A stretch of DNA of 64,000 bases from positions 744,001 to 808,000 of the forward strand of contig JANATG010000012.1 in the NCBI GenBank assembly GCA_029449235.1, in the 5' to 3' direction. Shown piece after piece: positions 1-11,700 of this stretch. Made by a program: the position numbers and the translations under genes. This DNA is from Linnemannia schmuckeri. Taxonomy: Eukaryota; Mortierellomycota; Mortierellomycetes; Mortierellales; Mortierellaceae. The notes under the pieces are model-generated. The model ran no database searches. It saw only the letters and a list, made by a program, of their open reading frames with translations, and had not been told where the DNA came from. The first letter of the stretch is position 1. Each line of letters starts with the position of its first letter.

Positions 1-1525
1 TCCGCTACTTATCAGAAGCTCGGAAAGGACAAGGAGGCATACGAGGATGCCGTTCACGCGTTGGAACTTATCAAGGAGAAGCCTTCTTCGGACGTAACCG
101 TTGAGGCCAAGGCTCAGCTTCGCAAAGGGTAGGTTCAATGTGATACGGGCTTTCTCAACTGACCAGGATTCGCGCTTGCCAGTATCTGTATTGTGTCAAG
201 CCGTCAAACCGCTTAGCCGTCCCTTTTCCCTTCCCCTGTCGACTCTGTGGATGCATCTGTTCAGAAGTGCAGAGGATTTTCTTTCCAGCAACTTCTTTCC
301 AGCAACTTCTGTCACACACAAACCTGTGCCTGGTTCAAGTCGACATCTGTACTGACGAAGAGCACGTGAACTTTCTCTACATCTCTTTGGGGCTTATTTT
401 ATTTCTTAGTGTCGCCGCCTTCCACTTGCAGGACTTCCAGACCGCAAAGGTCGCATTGGAGGCTTGTCAGGCCTTGAGTCCCGAGCAGCGTACTCTTGCC
501 AGCTGGATCCGCAAGAACGAGCAAGAGCTCGCCAAGTTGCCCAAGGCTGCTGCCCCCGCTGCTGCCGCTCCAGCCACCGTTACTGCTGCCACCCCTGCTG
601 CTGACGTGACTCCTGTTGTGTCGGCTGTTGCCTCTCCAGCATCTACGCCTGTCCCTGCCCCATTGACTCCCGCTGCTCACCGCGTCAGGTATGAAGAACC
701 ACATCGGCGTCTTATTTTGCGTCGAATTCGACACTGATATGCTCGGTGGCGGCACAAGAGCAAAATTTCTAACGGATGCGACTTTTGACCGGGCTTTTCC
801 TTTTAGGCACGAGTGGTACCAGAACGATACATTTGTTACTATCAGCATCTTTATCAAAAATGTGAAGAAGGAAGCTGTCGAGATTATTTTCACCGACAAA
901 GCCTTGTCCGTTTCGGTCAAGATGTCTGCTGGATCAAACTACTCCCTTGAGTTGGACCCCTTGAGTCACAAGGTCATTCCTTCAGAGTGCAAGTACGAGG
1001 TCTTATCAACAAAGATTGAGATTCAGCTCAAGAAGGAGGTCTTTGCCATCAAGTGGGGCTCTCTTGAGGGTGACGATGTCAACGCTGGATCCATGGCCGC
1101 TGTCTCTGGTGAGTCGCATCAAAGAGAGAAGAAAAAAATGGGCTACGAATGACCAAGACGACTGCTTTGTCTACTCTGCTTTGGTGGTCCTGTTCTGACT
1201 CCTGTCCTTTCTCTGTCGCAATTACTATAACATTATAGCCGGCGCTGCTCCAGCATACCCAACCTCGTCCAGGAAGCCCAAGAACTGGGATGCCTTGGCT
1301 AAGGAGGCAGCCAATGATGAAGACAAGGCCGATGGAGATAAGGCTTTGAACCAACTTTTCTCCCAGATTTACAAGGATGCCGATGATGACACCAAGCGCG
1401 CCATGATGAAGAGCTTCACTGAGAGTAATGGCACCTGCTTGTCGACGAACTGGGAAGAGGTCGGAAAGGGCACTGTTGAGACTCGTCCCCCAGAGGGCAT
1501 GGTCGCCAAGAAGTACTCTTCTTAA
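1..1525 (+). CDS. SGT1: SGT1 co-chaperone (CS and SGS domains), 5'-truncated by the window edge
   Basis: Exons 1-128 (start outside the window), 410-688, 807-1108 and 1239-1525; the joined frame stays open to a TAA at 1525. The N-terminal part matches the end of a TPR domain (AQLRKG, then VAAFHLQDFQTAKVALEAC). An Ala/Pro/Thr linker follows, then a CS (p23-like) domain starting at HEWYQNDTFVTISIFIKN, then an SGS domain (LFSQIYKDADDDTKRAMMKS) ending in the family-typical stretch ESNGTCLSTNWEEV. In known homologues SGT1 bridges Hsp90 to client proteins, Skp1-cullin ligases and kinetochore assembly in cytosol and nucleus. The exon 2 acceptor at 409 was chosen over the AG at 431 because only the former keeps phase and the conserved TPR residues. 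Identification is firm; the N-terminal TPR is not visible. Confidence 0.93.
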
Positions 1526-3247
1526 GATCCTGAGCGTCCATTCAAATAGCTAACGCTAATCTTTTCAATCAAAATGTATATGATATTCTCTTGGTCGTTT
1601 GTCGTTCGTAGTTGCCACGTATGTCTCAATAATATGTTTGTAAGTGTGGCAAGCTGGTCAACTTGATATGCTGACTGAGAGAAGGAATGGTTGGTTTTGT
1701 GAAGTGAACCCCGACCTTTATGGTGAGCGGGTCAGAAAAAAAAAAAGCTGATGGGCTCTGAACCTACTTTTTATTTCGAACTTGTGGAGGATACATGTGT
1801 ACTTGTTTACACCCTTTTTGGTCACCATGGGTTCTCAGGGGCATGGCTTCTGCCCTGTGTCCAGTGCGTTGGTTATTGGCCTAGAGGTGGGATGGAGTGC
1901 CGCTGTGTTTTAGTCTAATGGTAGACTAAGAGCTTATCCCATAATTTTGTTTTGAAGGTCTCGTTAACGCCCCCTCCCCTAATCCAATATTTGGACTTAC
2001 GATCGTAATGAAAAGCGATCAATGGTCTTTCCTCTTGCATCTCGCTTACTTTTCTCTGCATTCTATTTTCCCTCTTGTTGCCTTCGTTCCTTCCTTCCTT
2101 CTTAGTGGCTGTTCTGGGACGGCAATAAATAGGCGCAGGACGACAACTGAACACAAACGAGAGAGACGAATTGGCTGTTTTTTGAGAGATTCCTGTTGGT
2201 GCCTTTTTTGTGTGTTGCGGCTGAACCTTTTTTTGCTTTTTCTTTTTGAGAGCATTTTTTGGTTGATGAGTGAATGAATGAATAGGAAAAGGCGGACTGA
2301 ATGAATAGTAGCAAAGAAAATATAAATACGTTTTGTCTTGTTTGTTTACGTTTGCCCCGATGTAGGGAGGCTGTCCGCCTTACCCTTGTTTTCTTCCTCG
2401 AGTTCTCATAACCAAGGAAGGCAAGAAAACAAATAACAGACGGCGTACTGTAATGTTAAAAGCAACATTGATATTAACAATATGAGGTGATAAGTGATGA
2501 TTGATCAAGGGAATTGAACACCAAAGAATGAAACAAAATTTCAGGCACCAGGCACCAGGAATGGACCCTGATGCGCATTACGGAGATTGATCATTGCCGC
2601 CGTGGACGATGTGTGCACTCTGCTGATATGAATGGGCTTGTGTCTTCTCTTTTTCGAGTTCGTCGAGAGAATGGACGCCAACTGTTGGCGTGTGAAAGAG
2701 AAGATGCAGTAAGGAGAGGGAGCTACTTCGAAGAGAGAGCAAAGAGAAAGAGAGAGAGACCCAGACCACCTTTTCGTGTCTGCCGACTGGAATGAACATG
2801 GGCGATGATGAGTGGTGCACTCATATCGATTACAAAACTACAGTAAGCGAATTAGCGCTCTTGCACTGGTCGGGGCACTCACCCTCCTCCTCCTCCCACT
2901 CACAACCCATGTCCTCCGTCACCTGTATTCTCCTCTTGCTTTTCCTTTTTTACTTCTTTTCCTTCTTCCTTTTCTCTCTTTCTCCTCTTTGTTCCTCGAG
3001 CCCCCTTCTCCCTCTCACCGCTTTTCCATCCTCCCCTTCCGCCACTTGCTTGGCCCATATTCCCTCAACATCCTCCTCTCTCCTCCTTCTTCACCGATTC
3101 CTCTTTACTCAACCCGACTCTCACTCAACCCCTAGTACCTCCCAGTCTCCTTCCAACCCATTCTTCTCTCCTTCCTCTTCTTACTCGAACGACACTTTTC
3201 CGCTCCTTTTTTTTTTTTTTTACGCTTTTTCGTTTTCCCATTCCATC
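1526..3247. other. Intergenic: SGT1 3' flank and C/T-rich leader of the next gene
   Basis: No gene found in 1.7 kb. The first part is the presumed SGT1 3' UTR. From about 2881 to 3247 the + strand is strongly C/T-rich with runs such as CTCCTCCTCC and T14 near 3207, which looks like the promoter and 5' leader of the membrane protein starting at 3248. The open frame upstream of 3248 is a by-product of this biased composition. Confidence 0.6.
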
Positions 3248-4438
3248 ATGAAGTTCTCAAGGGCAACAACTCTTATCGCCTTGTGCGCAGTCTCTTGCTT
3301 AGCCATCCTCCCCAACGTTCAGGTTCAGGGTCAGGAGACAACTACCAGGTCGACGACACCCGCAGGCACCAAACCAACAGCCGAACCAACGTCAAGTACT
3401 ACATCTCTCTCCAGAACGACAACCCGACCTCAGGGTACCACCACCACCACCATCGCTACAACTTCTACTCGTTCAATTGTTTCCACTATCCCTCCTGCTA
3501 AGCCTTCAGCAACCTCGTTGGGCCCCATCCCCCCTCCAATTGCCCCCCCAGTCTCTACAGCCACCGGAGGAGTGGTGGGAGCGCCGTGTGCCAACTCTGA
3601 TGCCTGCGGAGGATTGTTGTGTGCACTCACACCAACCAGCGCTACCGCAGGAACTTGTCAACCAATGCCTCAAAATATCTGCCATGCCCAACCCCCACAG
3701 ACTTGCACAAAGAGTTCAGACTGCGGCGTTGCCTACTCGTACTGCATGGACAACAAGGGAACTATGATGTGCGTGGGCTTGGGTACTCCTGGAGCAGCCG
3801 ACTACTGCCCTAACGTGAGCCCAGGTGGTAACGACGACAGTGAAAGCCTGACCCCTACAATCAAGTACGCAGGGATTGCTGTCGGATGTGTTGCCGCCCT
3901 TGGCTTGCTCTTTGCCGGAGTCCGCTGGCAACGTCGCCGCCAACGATCCAAGGTCCCCGAGAACATGTTTGGCGAGATTGACTATGGTATGACCGATCGT
4001 AGTGCCCCCAAGAGCGCTGAACAAAACTATCCCTTCTCAAGCCGTCCCCATGCCCACGGAAGCGACCATGCCCCATCGCCTCCTCACGACAATGGATACG
4101 ATAACCAGTACTACGACGATGGATATCAGAAGGATCAGTATTACGGCAACGACCAGTATAATAACAACAACCAATACTATGGAAACCAGCAGGACAACTA
4201 TGGTTACGATCACCACAGTGGCCACGGCGGTCAAGGTGGATTCTACGACAATGTGGATTACAACGACTACCCCCAGAACGGTGGTCATCACTCCCCGATC
4301 GCAACGCCTGCTGCTGCTGTCAGGTCGCCTCGACAGAACAACTACGGTGCCGAGCCCTCCGAGCTGGACTATGGCGGGCATGGCGGCAATGGCGGATATG
4401 GCCACGGCGGTCATGGTGGTCAAGGTGGATACTACTAG
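3248..4438 (+). CDS. Putative type I membrane protein: Thr-rich stalk, Cys-rich domain, one TM, Tyr/Asn/Gly-rich tail
   Basis: Single exon, 396 aa, stop TAG at 4436-4438. I do not recognise a named family. Visible parts: a signal peptide at residues 1-29 (MKFSRATTLIALCAVSCLAI); a Thr/Ser/Pro-rich segment to about residue 115 likely to be O-glycosylated; a compact domain with about ten cysteines (CANSDACGGLLC ... CTKSSDCGVAYSYC) resembling small secreted Cys-rich modules; a predicted membrane helix (IAVGCVAALGLLFAGV) followed by the stop-transfer sequence RWQRRRQR; and a cytoplasmic tail rich in Tyr, Asn, Gln, Gly and His ending in repeated GHGG units. The ATG at 3248 is chosen because it starts the signal peptide; upstream frame is C/T-rich leader. 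The layout suggests a cell-wall or surface sensor, but that is inference. Confidence 0.8.
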   Translation: MKFSRATTLIALCAVSCLAILPNVQVQGQETTTRSTTPAGTKPTAEPTSSTTSLSRTTTRPQGTTTTTIATTSTRSIVSTIPPAKPSATSLGPIPPPIAPPVSTATGGVVGAPCANSDACGGLLCALTPTSATAGTCQPMPQNICHAQPPQTCTKSSDCGVAYSYCMDNKGTMMCVGLGTPGAADYCPNVSPGGNDDSESLTPTIKYAGIAVGCVAALGLLFAGVRWQRRRQRSKVPENMFGEIDYGMTDRSAPKSAEQNYPFSSRPHAHGSDHAPSPPHDNGYDNQYYDDGYQKDQYYGNDQYNNNNQYYGNQQDNYGYDHHSGHGGQGGFYDNVDYNDYPQNGGHHSPIATPAAAVRSPRQNNYGAEPSELDYGGHGGNGGYGHGGHGGQGGYY

Positions 4439-4929
4439 AGACTGGCCTTTGAATAGCGTGGAATGCTCCTTTACCCACGTAACATACTACAATGGATATA
4501 CCTTTTTTTGCACAAGAATAAAGCCAAAAAATCACGATAACATCAGCCTTCTCTATGTAATTTGCAAGTTCTCAGCATTCAAAGCCCATTTTTTTTACAT
4601 GAACTGAGCTGGGTCGGACAGTTGTGGGTCACGTGCGTTTATCGTCAGGTCAAGAGACAAAAGTGAGTGATGTAAAAAGCTCCCATTCACATCCTTTTGA
4701 CATCTCAGGACCTACACGCTCAAAAAAAAAAACTAGCAAAACACGCACCGACAGGACAATCAGACAGACGGCTACAGTAACAAGAACTCATCGATTAGCA
4801 AACGACAGGTGCTCAACCTATACCCTCAACCAAACAAAGGCCGACAGAAAATAGAGCGGCCTATCCTTTTCACACCTCACTTTGCCCCATTCATCGGCAC
4901 ACAGTAACAACACTACAAAACACAACCCC
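4439..4929. other. Intergenic, membrane-protein 3' end and UNC-50 promoter
   Basis: About 490 bp with no coding signal. It contains an AATAAA at 4517-4522 (cacaagAATAAAgcc) suitable as polyadenylation signal for the upstream gene, and an A-rich stretch near 4722-4731 before the UNC-50 start. Confidence 0.5.
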
Positions 4930-6661
4930 ATGACAATTCTTCCTTTGAGCTCGACACCCGGGAGGAATACGCCCACGCAGCAGAGCTCGTCCTATTTCCC
5001 TTCACAAGACGCTGGGCCGACGATTGGCATCCCAGGGCAGAACGGTGCATTCGGTCGACGAAAGTCAGATGGAGGACATGGCTTTGGCTTTGGAGGGTCC
5101 AACAGCAGCAGTGGACGGGTTCATCGTGGAGGTATCAACGGAGGAGGGGTTTCCAACTTTGTCCCACTCTTCTTGAGGCGACTCTTCCGCTTCCCACACA
5201 TGGATTTCCAGGTACAGTCTCAAGAGCTTGAGCTTTACTGACGAAAAGATAACAAAAGCGCATTGTGACGAAAACAGACAATACGGATAATAGCAACAGA
5301 AAACTGTTGAAGGGGTGTGTTGTTTACCCCCTGCCCCTCTCCCTTTCCTTGCAAGCGGGATATTTCCAGGAGTGACAATGGTCTGACGCCCGTCTTGGAC
5401 ACCTGCTAATCCCTTCTATATTTTTATCCTTTGGTACTTGTACTAGTTCGCATTATGGCAGATGGTATACCTGTGCATATCGCCAAGGATAGTGTACGTT
5501 TTTTTAGATTTCATCGATGATTTGCATCAACAGGAAACATGTCTGAAGTCAGTTCGTCTGACGCTTCTTGTTTTTCATGTCTTTTTTTGAAAAATTTAGA
5601 TACCGTAATATCCATTATCACAAACGTAAGAACCAAGTTACACTTGACGACAAGGATCTTGTTGAAACATTTTGGCACAAAAATAGAACGGACAACAACC
5701 GTGAACAGCAAGACCATTTTGATCACTAACGATATTTTTCATGGCCATGATTGATACTCTTATAGAAACCAAGAATCAATGGGCAAGAGATGACCCTGCG
5801 TTTATGGTGATTCTCTCGGGACTTTTGGGCTGTAAGTGATAAAACGGTTCATGATCACGTCAAAGGAAACGTCGAGAACGAACGCAAGCTGTCAGGAGTT
5901 TAATAGCTTCTGTTTTCTTTACTTCGAAATTTGACTTTTAGGCTCGGCGGTTGCATGGGGTTTGGTGTACGGACATGGAATGATCGGTATCCTTCGCATG
6001 ATTCTTTATATGGTCTTTGTTGACTTTGTAGTCATTGGAGTAATCGTGGCAACTGTTTGCTGGTAAACCTTGGTTGCTTCTTGTTTTATGTCATCAAATT
6101 TGAATTTGTGAGAGCGAGAGAAACATCCACACATATCAGCACTTTTGCCTAACCTCATCTCTTTCACCCTTTAAACTGTAGGGCAATTGCCAATCGCTTC
6201 TTGGCAAGGGCAAGTGTCTATTCAACGGATCAGTCGGTGGAGTGGCAATACGCGTTTGATATCCATTGCAACGCTTTTATGCCTGTGATTGTACTCTTGT
6301 ACATCATTCAAATGGTGTTCATGAAGATCCTGCTCAAGGATGTTTGGGTCTGCACCCTGCTCGGCAACACCCTCTACATGACGGCGATAGTCTACTACTG
6401 CTACATCACATTCCTTGGGTACAATGGTAAGATGATTGATCAGCGTTGACTTATCCAAAATTATCTTTTTCGAAACAATGAAGAATGCGGAAACTAAGAC
6501 AATCACCGCTTAATTGTTTTTGATGACCAATAGCTCTTCCATTCTTGAGACACCCAGAGATGTTCTTATACCCCATCACCATCTTTGCGATTGTCTACGT
6601 TATCGCCCTCATCCTGGGTATCAACATCAGCTCCAAGGTCCTCTTTCTTTACTTTGGGTAA
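4930..6661 (+). CDS. GMH1: UNC-50 / GMH1 family Golgi membrane protein
   Basis: Exons 4930-5211, 5447-5493, 5600-5625, 5766-5831, 5942-6062, 6182-6426 and 6534-6661 join to 304 aa. A Gly/Ser-rich N-terminus of about 80 residues precedes the family core: LRRLFRFPHMDFQFALWQM, then YRNIHYHKQTKNQWARDDPAF, then several hydrophobic segments, then VEWQYAFDIHCNAFMPV and the C-terminal LPFLRHPEMFLYP. UNC-50 proteins are polytopic inner-nuclear/Golgi membrane proteins; yeast Gmh1 associates with Arf-GEFs and the worm protein is needed for receptor trafficking. The ATG at 4930 is the first ATG in frame. Exon 3 is only 26 nt and is supported by the conserved YRNxHYxKQTK block it completes. Convergent with the lipase gene. 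Confidence 0.94.
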
Positions 6662-6979
6662 GCCTTAACAGTTTTCTCCAGGATCGGAGAAGACAGGATC
6701 TTACGAAGGAAGCAGGAGAAGGAACAGAAATAGAACGATTATACGAAACCCCTATGGGAGTGTGCAGCTCGGTTTGTTCTTTTTTACGACGACAGAATTG
6801 GCAGGCTGGCATTGCTATTTTCTACTATACACCAATTAAAATTTTCAAAGTTTTGACAGGAAAATACTAGCTTTATCGGCGAATGAACAAGTCGTGGAGG
6901 AAAATAGGAGCGTGTTTTATTATTTATGGTATCGGATAGTGAAACAAGAGCAGCGGTGACGCATCTTTTCGTCGTCTGT
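6662..6979. other. Convergent intergenic region between UNC-50 and the lipase
   Basis: 318 bp separate the two stop codons. I see no further gene; it holds both 3' UTRs. Confidence 0.5.
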
Positions 6980-8063
6980 CTACTGAAGAAGGGCAAGGCA
7001 ACCGGCTTCAGTGACGGAGCCGGTCCTGAGGAAGTACTCGATTGCATTAAACACCACGGCTATAGAGTTTGAACGGTAAAGTGAAAAAAAATTGTGTCAG
7101 CGAGTTTGCAATGCCAGCATCGATCAAAAAAAAAAAAAAAAAAAAAAAAAAAAAGCGAGAAAGCAACAGGAGACGTACGAGATACCGCCTGCAGGAAATG
7201 CTCGCTAACTTCGATGGCGCACAAATCTTGAAGCACTACGTTGTGGACGTTTGGCCCAAGAGTACGAAGGAACCCGTTGGTATAAGGAGTAACTAGCTCG
7301 TCGTACCTAAAAAGTAAGAAAAATCGTGTTAGTACGCGTTCAGCAAGACAACGCGTCCACATATAAAATAGCTGTTACAAAACGTGTTGCCTTACTTGCT
7401 GACAAGCATGAGATATTTGACTTCTGGGTAAGTATCGCCTCCTTCGGCAAGCTGGTCCAAGAAAGGTGAGCCCTCCGTGAGCTGGAAACAAGCCTTGCAT
7501 ACGGGGTTAAAAACCCCCTTAGTGGTGCCCCAGAGGCCCAAAGTCTCCAAAAGGGTAACAATATTTACAAGCTTGGTGCCGTACTGGGCGGATCCGATGG
7601 CGGTGAAGTGATCGATCTTGGTGATTCCGTTAAAGTACTTGAGGTAGACGCGAGGAAGAACCGAGCCCTCAGAATGACCGACCAGATCGACTTTGGATGC
7701 GCCCGTAGCCGCAAGAACTTTATCGATAAAGTCCGAGAGTTCCTTGGCACTGACCATCAGGTCATTAAGTCCACCAAATATGGGGATACCGGGAATATGG
7801 CCATAGTCTAGACTGTAGGCGCAGTAGCCCTCGAGAGCGAAGCGAGTGCCCATGTAGGTAAACTCGCCAGAAATTCCAAGCAAGCCATGAAGGAATATAA
7901 CAGGGTTGGGTTTGGAGGAGCTGGGTTTGCAGTTCAAGTCGTTGTATCGACCAAACAGGGCGCGCTTCTCAGGGACCGAGGAGATGGGGCTTGAGATAAC
8001 TGTGGTGGCGAGTGTGATGACTGTCAGAGCAACTGCGTAAAGGGTTTTCTTGAAGAGCATCAT
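6980..8063 (-). CDS. Secreted class-2 (bacterial-type) triacylglycerol lipase
   Basis: Exons on the minus strand: 8063-7396, 7306-7179 and 7059-6980, giving 291 aa. A signal peptide (residues 1-24) is followed by a Lys-Arg at 33-34 that could be a Kex2 site. The alpha/beta-hydrolase fold shows the oxyanion loop FLHGLLG (His59), the nucleophile elbow GHSEG (Ser131), the acid in KYDELVTPY and the catalytic His in EVSEHFLQ; Cys45 and Cys81 are placed for a disulphide. The KYDExVTPY and LQDLC blocks are typical of the lipase class 2 family well known from actinobacteria. The donor at 7178 (GTACGT) was chosen over an upstream GTATCT because only it keeps phase. Intron 2 carries a 29-nt homopolymer. 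Likely substrate: extracellular acylglycerols or esters. Confidence 0.9.
7126..7154. repeat. A29 homopolymer in lipase intron 2
   Basis: 29 consecutive A on the + strand, T29 in the lipase transcript, roughly 70 nt upstream of the exon 3 acceptor. Confidence 0.95.
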
Positions 8064-8789
8064 GCGAAGATAGGTTGTCTGGAGGTTGATATGATATATA
8101 CAGGATCAAGAAGGGTATAAGAGAAGGGAGAGTGGAGGACTAGTGAAGAAGAAAAGTGGAAAGGAGGATTAAGGATGATGTTAAAAAAAAAAAAAAAAAA
8201 AAATGAGTGGTCACCTTTTTATGCTTACTGATTGTGTCTTTTCCCCCATATCTCCCTGATCATTTATGATGAAAAGATGTATTGAAGTGCTGTCCATCAA
8301 TGCAATCAATGTATTTCTAGGAGTTGACCAACAACAGAAACTGAGGAGAGAAGACGGAGCCAGCCGAGAGGGGTCGCCCACTTCGCAAATGGGAGTGCAA
8401 GATCCGTGCTAAGTGTTGTATTTGTTTGTTGTCGACGTTGGTTTGTGGCAACCTAAAATTTTGCTCACAATCCCTGCATCCCTTGTATGCAATGTAAAAC
8501 ATAAAAGGGAGGACAAAGTGACCTAAAAACAAAAGTGGAGAAAAAGTTATCCAAAGAAAGGAATGTGGAGATGACTGAAGAACAGAGGCATTTATTTGTC
8601 TGCTTTTGTGATTACGAACAGAAAGGGCAATATTTTTTTCATCAGCTGAGGGAAGAGGTTACAAGCAACTTTTTTCTGTCCACTCTACTCTCGCGTGCTT
8701 ACTCGCTCCACAAAAACATGTGTAACGCACTCACATGCATATTAACTTTTTTTTCAATTGGTTACGTAAAAGAGAGGGAGTGTCCAACG
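8064..8789. other. Intergenic: lipase promoter and ABC transporter 3' flank
   Basis: 726 bp without a gene. A21 run at 8183-8203, about 120 nt upstream of the lipase start. The rest is A/T-rich and featureless by eye. Confidence 0.5.
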
Positions 8790-11700
8790 CTAGGCGAGCA
8801 AGGAACGGATTCTGGTAGTCAGGACGGCCCACGCCATCAAGCGATACGCGACCGTCAACACTAACATCATGCCCAGATTGAATCCCAAACTCTGGCTCTC
8901 CCATTCTAGGTACGAAAGTACAGCATCACCACTGGAAAATAGTATTGACCATGTTGAGGAGCGTGCAGATGAGGCGGCGGCAGCGGCAGTGGGTATATTC
9001 ACCTGGAGGCCGCGGAACTCTTCTAGGGCGATAGAGATAGATGCGTAGCGAAAGATGGATACATAATTGACAATTTGGAGGATTGGCGGTAGTTTGACAA
9101 TTAAGAATCCTGCCAGAAATGATAACCAGACCATCTACATGCACCAAATGAAAAAGAATCAAAAAAAAATGGAGAATCATAGAGTTAGGCCACATGTTCA
9201 TTTAAAATACATACATAAAAAGACAAGAAGAAAAAAAATAGAAAAAACATCACTTACAGTGGAGTTCACAAGGGTGACACCAAGGCCGGCACTAGAAGCA
9301 AAGTAACAGGAATAAATAATGCCAAGACTCTCGCCCGCAGTGATATATGCAAAGTTGACCAAAATCATGACCGTTGCGCTTGTCACGGTTGTCCTGAGCC
9401 TTGTGACGGCCATGATCCATAGCGTTGCCAAACTCGAGCCTAGGATTGTTATTGGGAGCTCATTGAACATGTAGGCGAGTAAGAAAGACGACGCGCCGTA
9501 ATTTCCATTTGACATTTCCCTGAATGCGACTCTGCTCTGCAGAGTTCAAAAAGAAAAAGAAAAGAAAAAACATAAATTAGCGAGCGTTCGTTTGAATGTG
9601 CCAAAAAAAAAAAATGGAGCCGATGATGCGTATGTATCTACCTCTTTGGGAAAGACTTCGAGATGAATGATGAGGCCAGACAAGGCGCCCCCCATGAGCT
9701 GGTGGAATAGACCGAGGCGATTCAAGAGTCCAGCGGGAGTATCCTCAAGATCCCAGTAGAACAAGACAACGACGAAGGTGATGAGAAATGGCTCCATGAT
9801 TCGGTTCAAGTAGGCTCCGCGTTGACGGAACGCGTTCTTAAACATGCGTCGGGTTAAAATGCTGGTGGCAGAAATGAACCCTACACGGAGAGGGTGCTCT
9901 GTGCACAATGTGACCTCAGAACTGCCATCGCCGGTGCCGCCACCAGGGGTTCCTGATTCAGACGACTTGTGTAATATCTTTGCACGTTCCTGTTGGTAGA
10001 ACATTGTCAGGGCATCGATAGCAGCCCTAGAAGCCACTTCCTTTTCACGCGATCGAAAGTTGACTGACGCGGTATCAATCATAAAGTCTGTTTTTTTAGA
10101 CGAAACAAGAATAAAAAACGCTAGGTTAGCTCACAAACACTCAAAGAACATTGCTCGGTAAGTTGTAATTTGATGCAAGTTCAACGTAGTCATTGTACCA
10201 GGAGGGTTGGTGTAGAGTGGCAAAGAATGTCCTGCTCGTTTAAAGTGATCCATAGCCTGATTGGCACGACCTGCGTACGCCAGTCTTCCACCACTCACAA
10301 GCAAAAGAACTTCATCCAATTCGTCCCAGATGTCGACTCGTGGTTGGTGGATCGTGCACACAACCGTTCGACCCGATGCTGCAATCTTTTTCAACGTCTG
10401 CAGCACCGATAATGCTATTCCAGATTTGATTGCAGAAGGAAGTGCGGTTTTCATTAGTCCTTGGATCTTCCCGCAATGTATCTCAGCCCTTTTCACAAGT
10501 ACATTCCACAAGAATTGCTCCAGCTCACACCTGTCAGGGAATCAAGGCCACTGGTGGGCTCGTCTAGGAATAGACACGCAGGTTCGTTGACAAGTTGCAT
10601 CCCAATAGAAACGCGTCTCCGCTGGCCGCCCGAGCATTCAGACTTTTCGCTGTTTCCATTCATCACGTTGGCGCATTCTTGAAGGCCCATCAACTCGATT
10701 ACCTCCTCGACTCGCGCTCGTTTCTCAGCTGCCGACAAGGTCTTATTCATGCCAAGTTCAGCAGCATAGTTCAGAGTTTCCCGGACGGTCAAATGGGTCA
10801 TCAGCATTCCATCCCCCTGTCGAACATAACCGGACACGGTATTGATTTGCCCGATCGAGGGGTTTTTGGTCCCGTTGAAGTAGATGTCACCTGATACTTG
10901 CATGTCATCTTGAGACCTGTTGAGAAGTGCATTAAGGAGTGTTGTCTACAATACAATGAAAAATAATGTCAATAAAAAAGTAACTCGAGCATAGACATTA
11001 TCAACAATGACAAATGCAGGATAGCAACTACCTTTCCAGAGCCACTTCCACCAAGAATGGCGGTCAGCTTTGCTGGTGGGATCAAAATGTTAATATTGTC
11101 CAACAGTGTCTTGCTCGTATCATCAGACGTCCGAAATAATCCAGCTCGCTCAAAGAGACCGTGCTTGACCAAAGACAGCGACAAGTTCGCAACTCGGATA
11201 GTGACGGACATACGTGATGGTCCGTCCTGACCAGGGATGTCCACCCGGATTTCTGACTCATCCTCCAAGGACTTTTTCTTCTCCGAGCTCTGGTTCCCAG
11301 CCTTCTTGCCCAGTGACTTTTTGCCTCCTTGGCGACTGACAAACAAGTGCGTAAAGGGGAGAAGCATATTCTCAAACGGTGACTTTCGCGAGCAGGCCAG
11401 GGCATCTTTCTTGGGAAAGTGAGTCAAGATCAGCCAGGTGAACAGGAGATACCCTAAATAATGCGCCGCAAAGTAGACCAGTCGATTGGGGTATGCGTAA
11501 GGTTTGACCTGTAGAATGTCCACCAGAATAGTGTTTCCTTCCCAAGGCACACATTGAACTGGATCCCATAGATCTAAAGAGCCAGGACTAGTGCGATTAC
11601 TCATAGACATAGCAGATGGAGAAAGTTGGAAGGGGCAGTCGAATCGTCTATCTGTGAACTCGAGGCTGGTCCATGTTTGATAGGCGAGGCGATGAAAGGA

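Noticed and set aside
1905..1975. tRNA-like start (TAGTCTAATGGTAGACTAAGAGC) resembling an A box
   Set aside because: No matching B box (GGTTCGANNCC) or acceptor-stem pairing follows at the right distance, so it is not a tRNA gene.
2792..3247. N-terminal extension of the membrane protein's open frame (152 codons)
   Set aside because: It is low-complexity C/T-rich leader (Ser/Pro/Leu/Phe only) and would bury the clear signal peptide at 3248.
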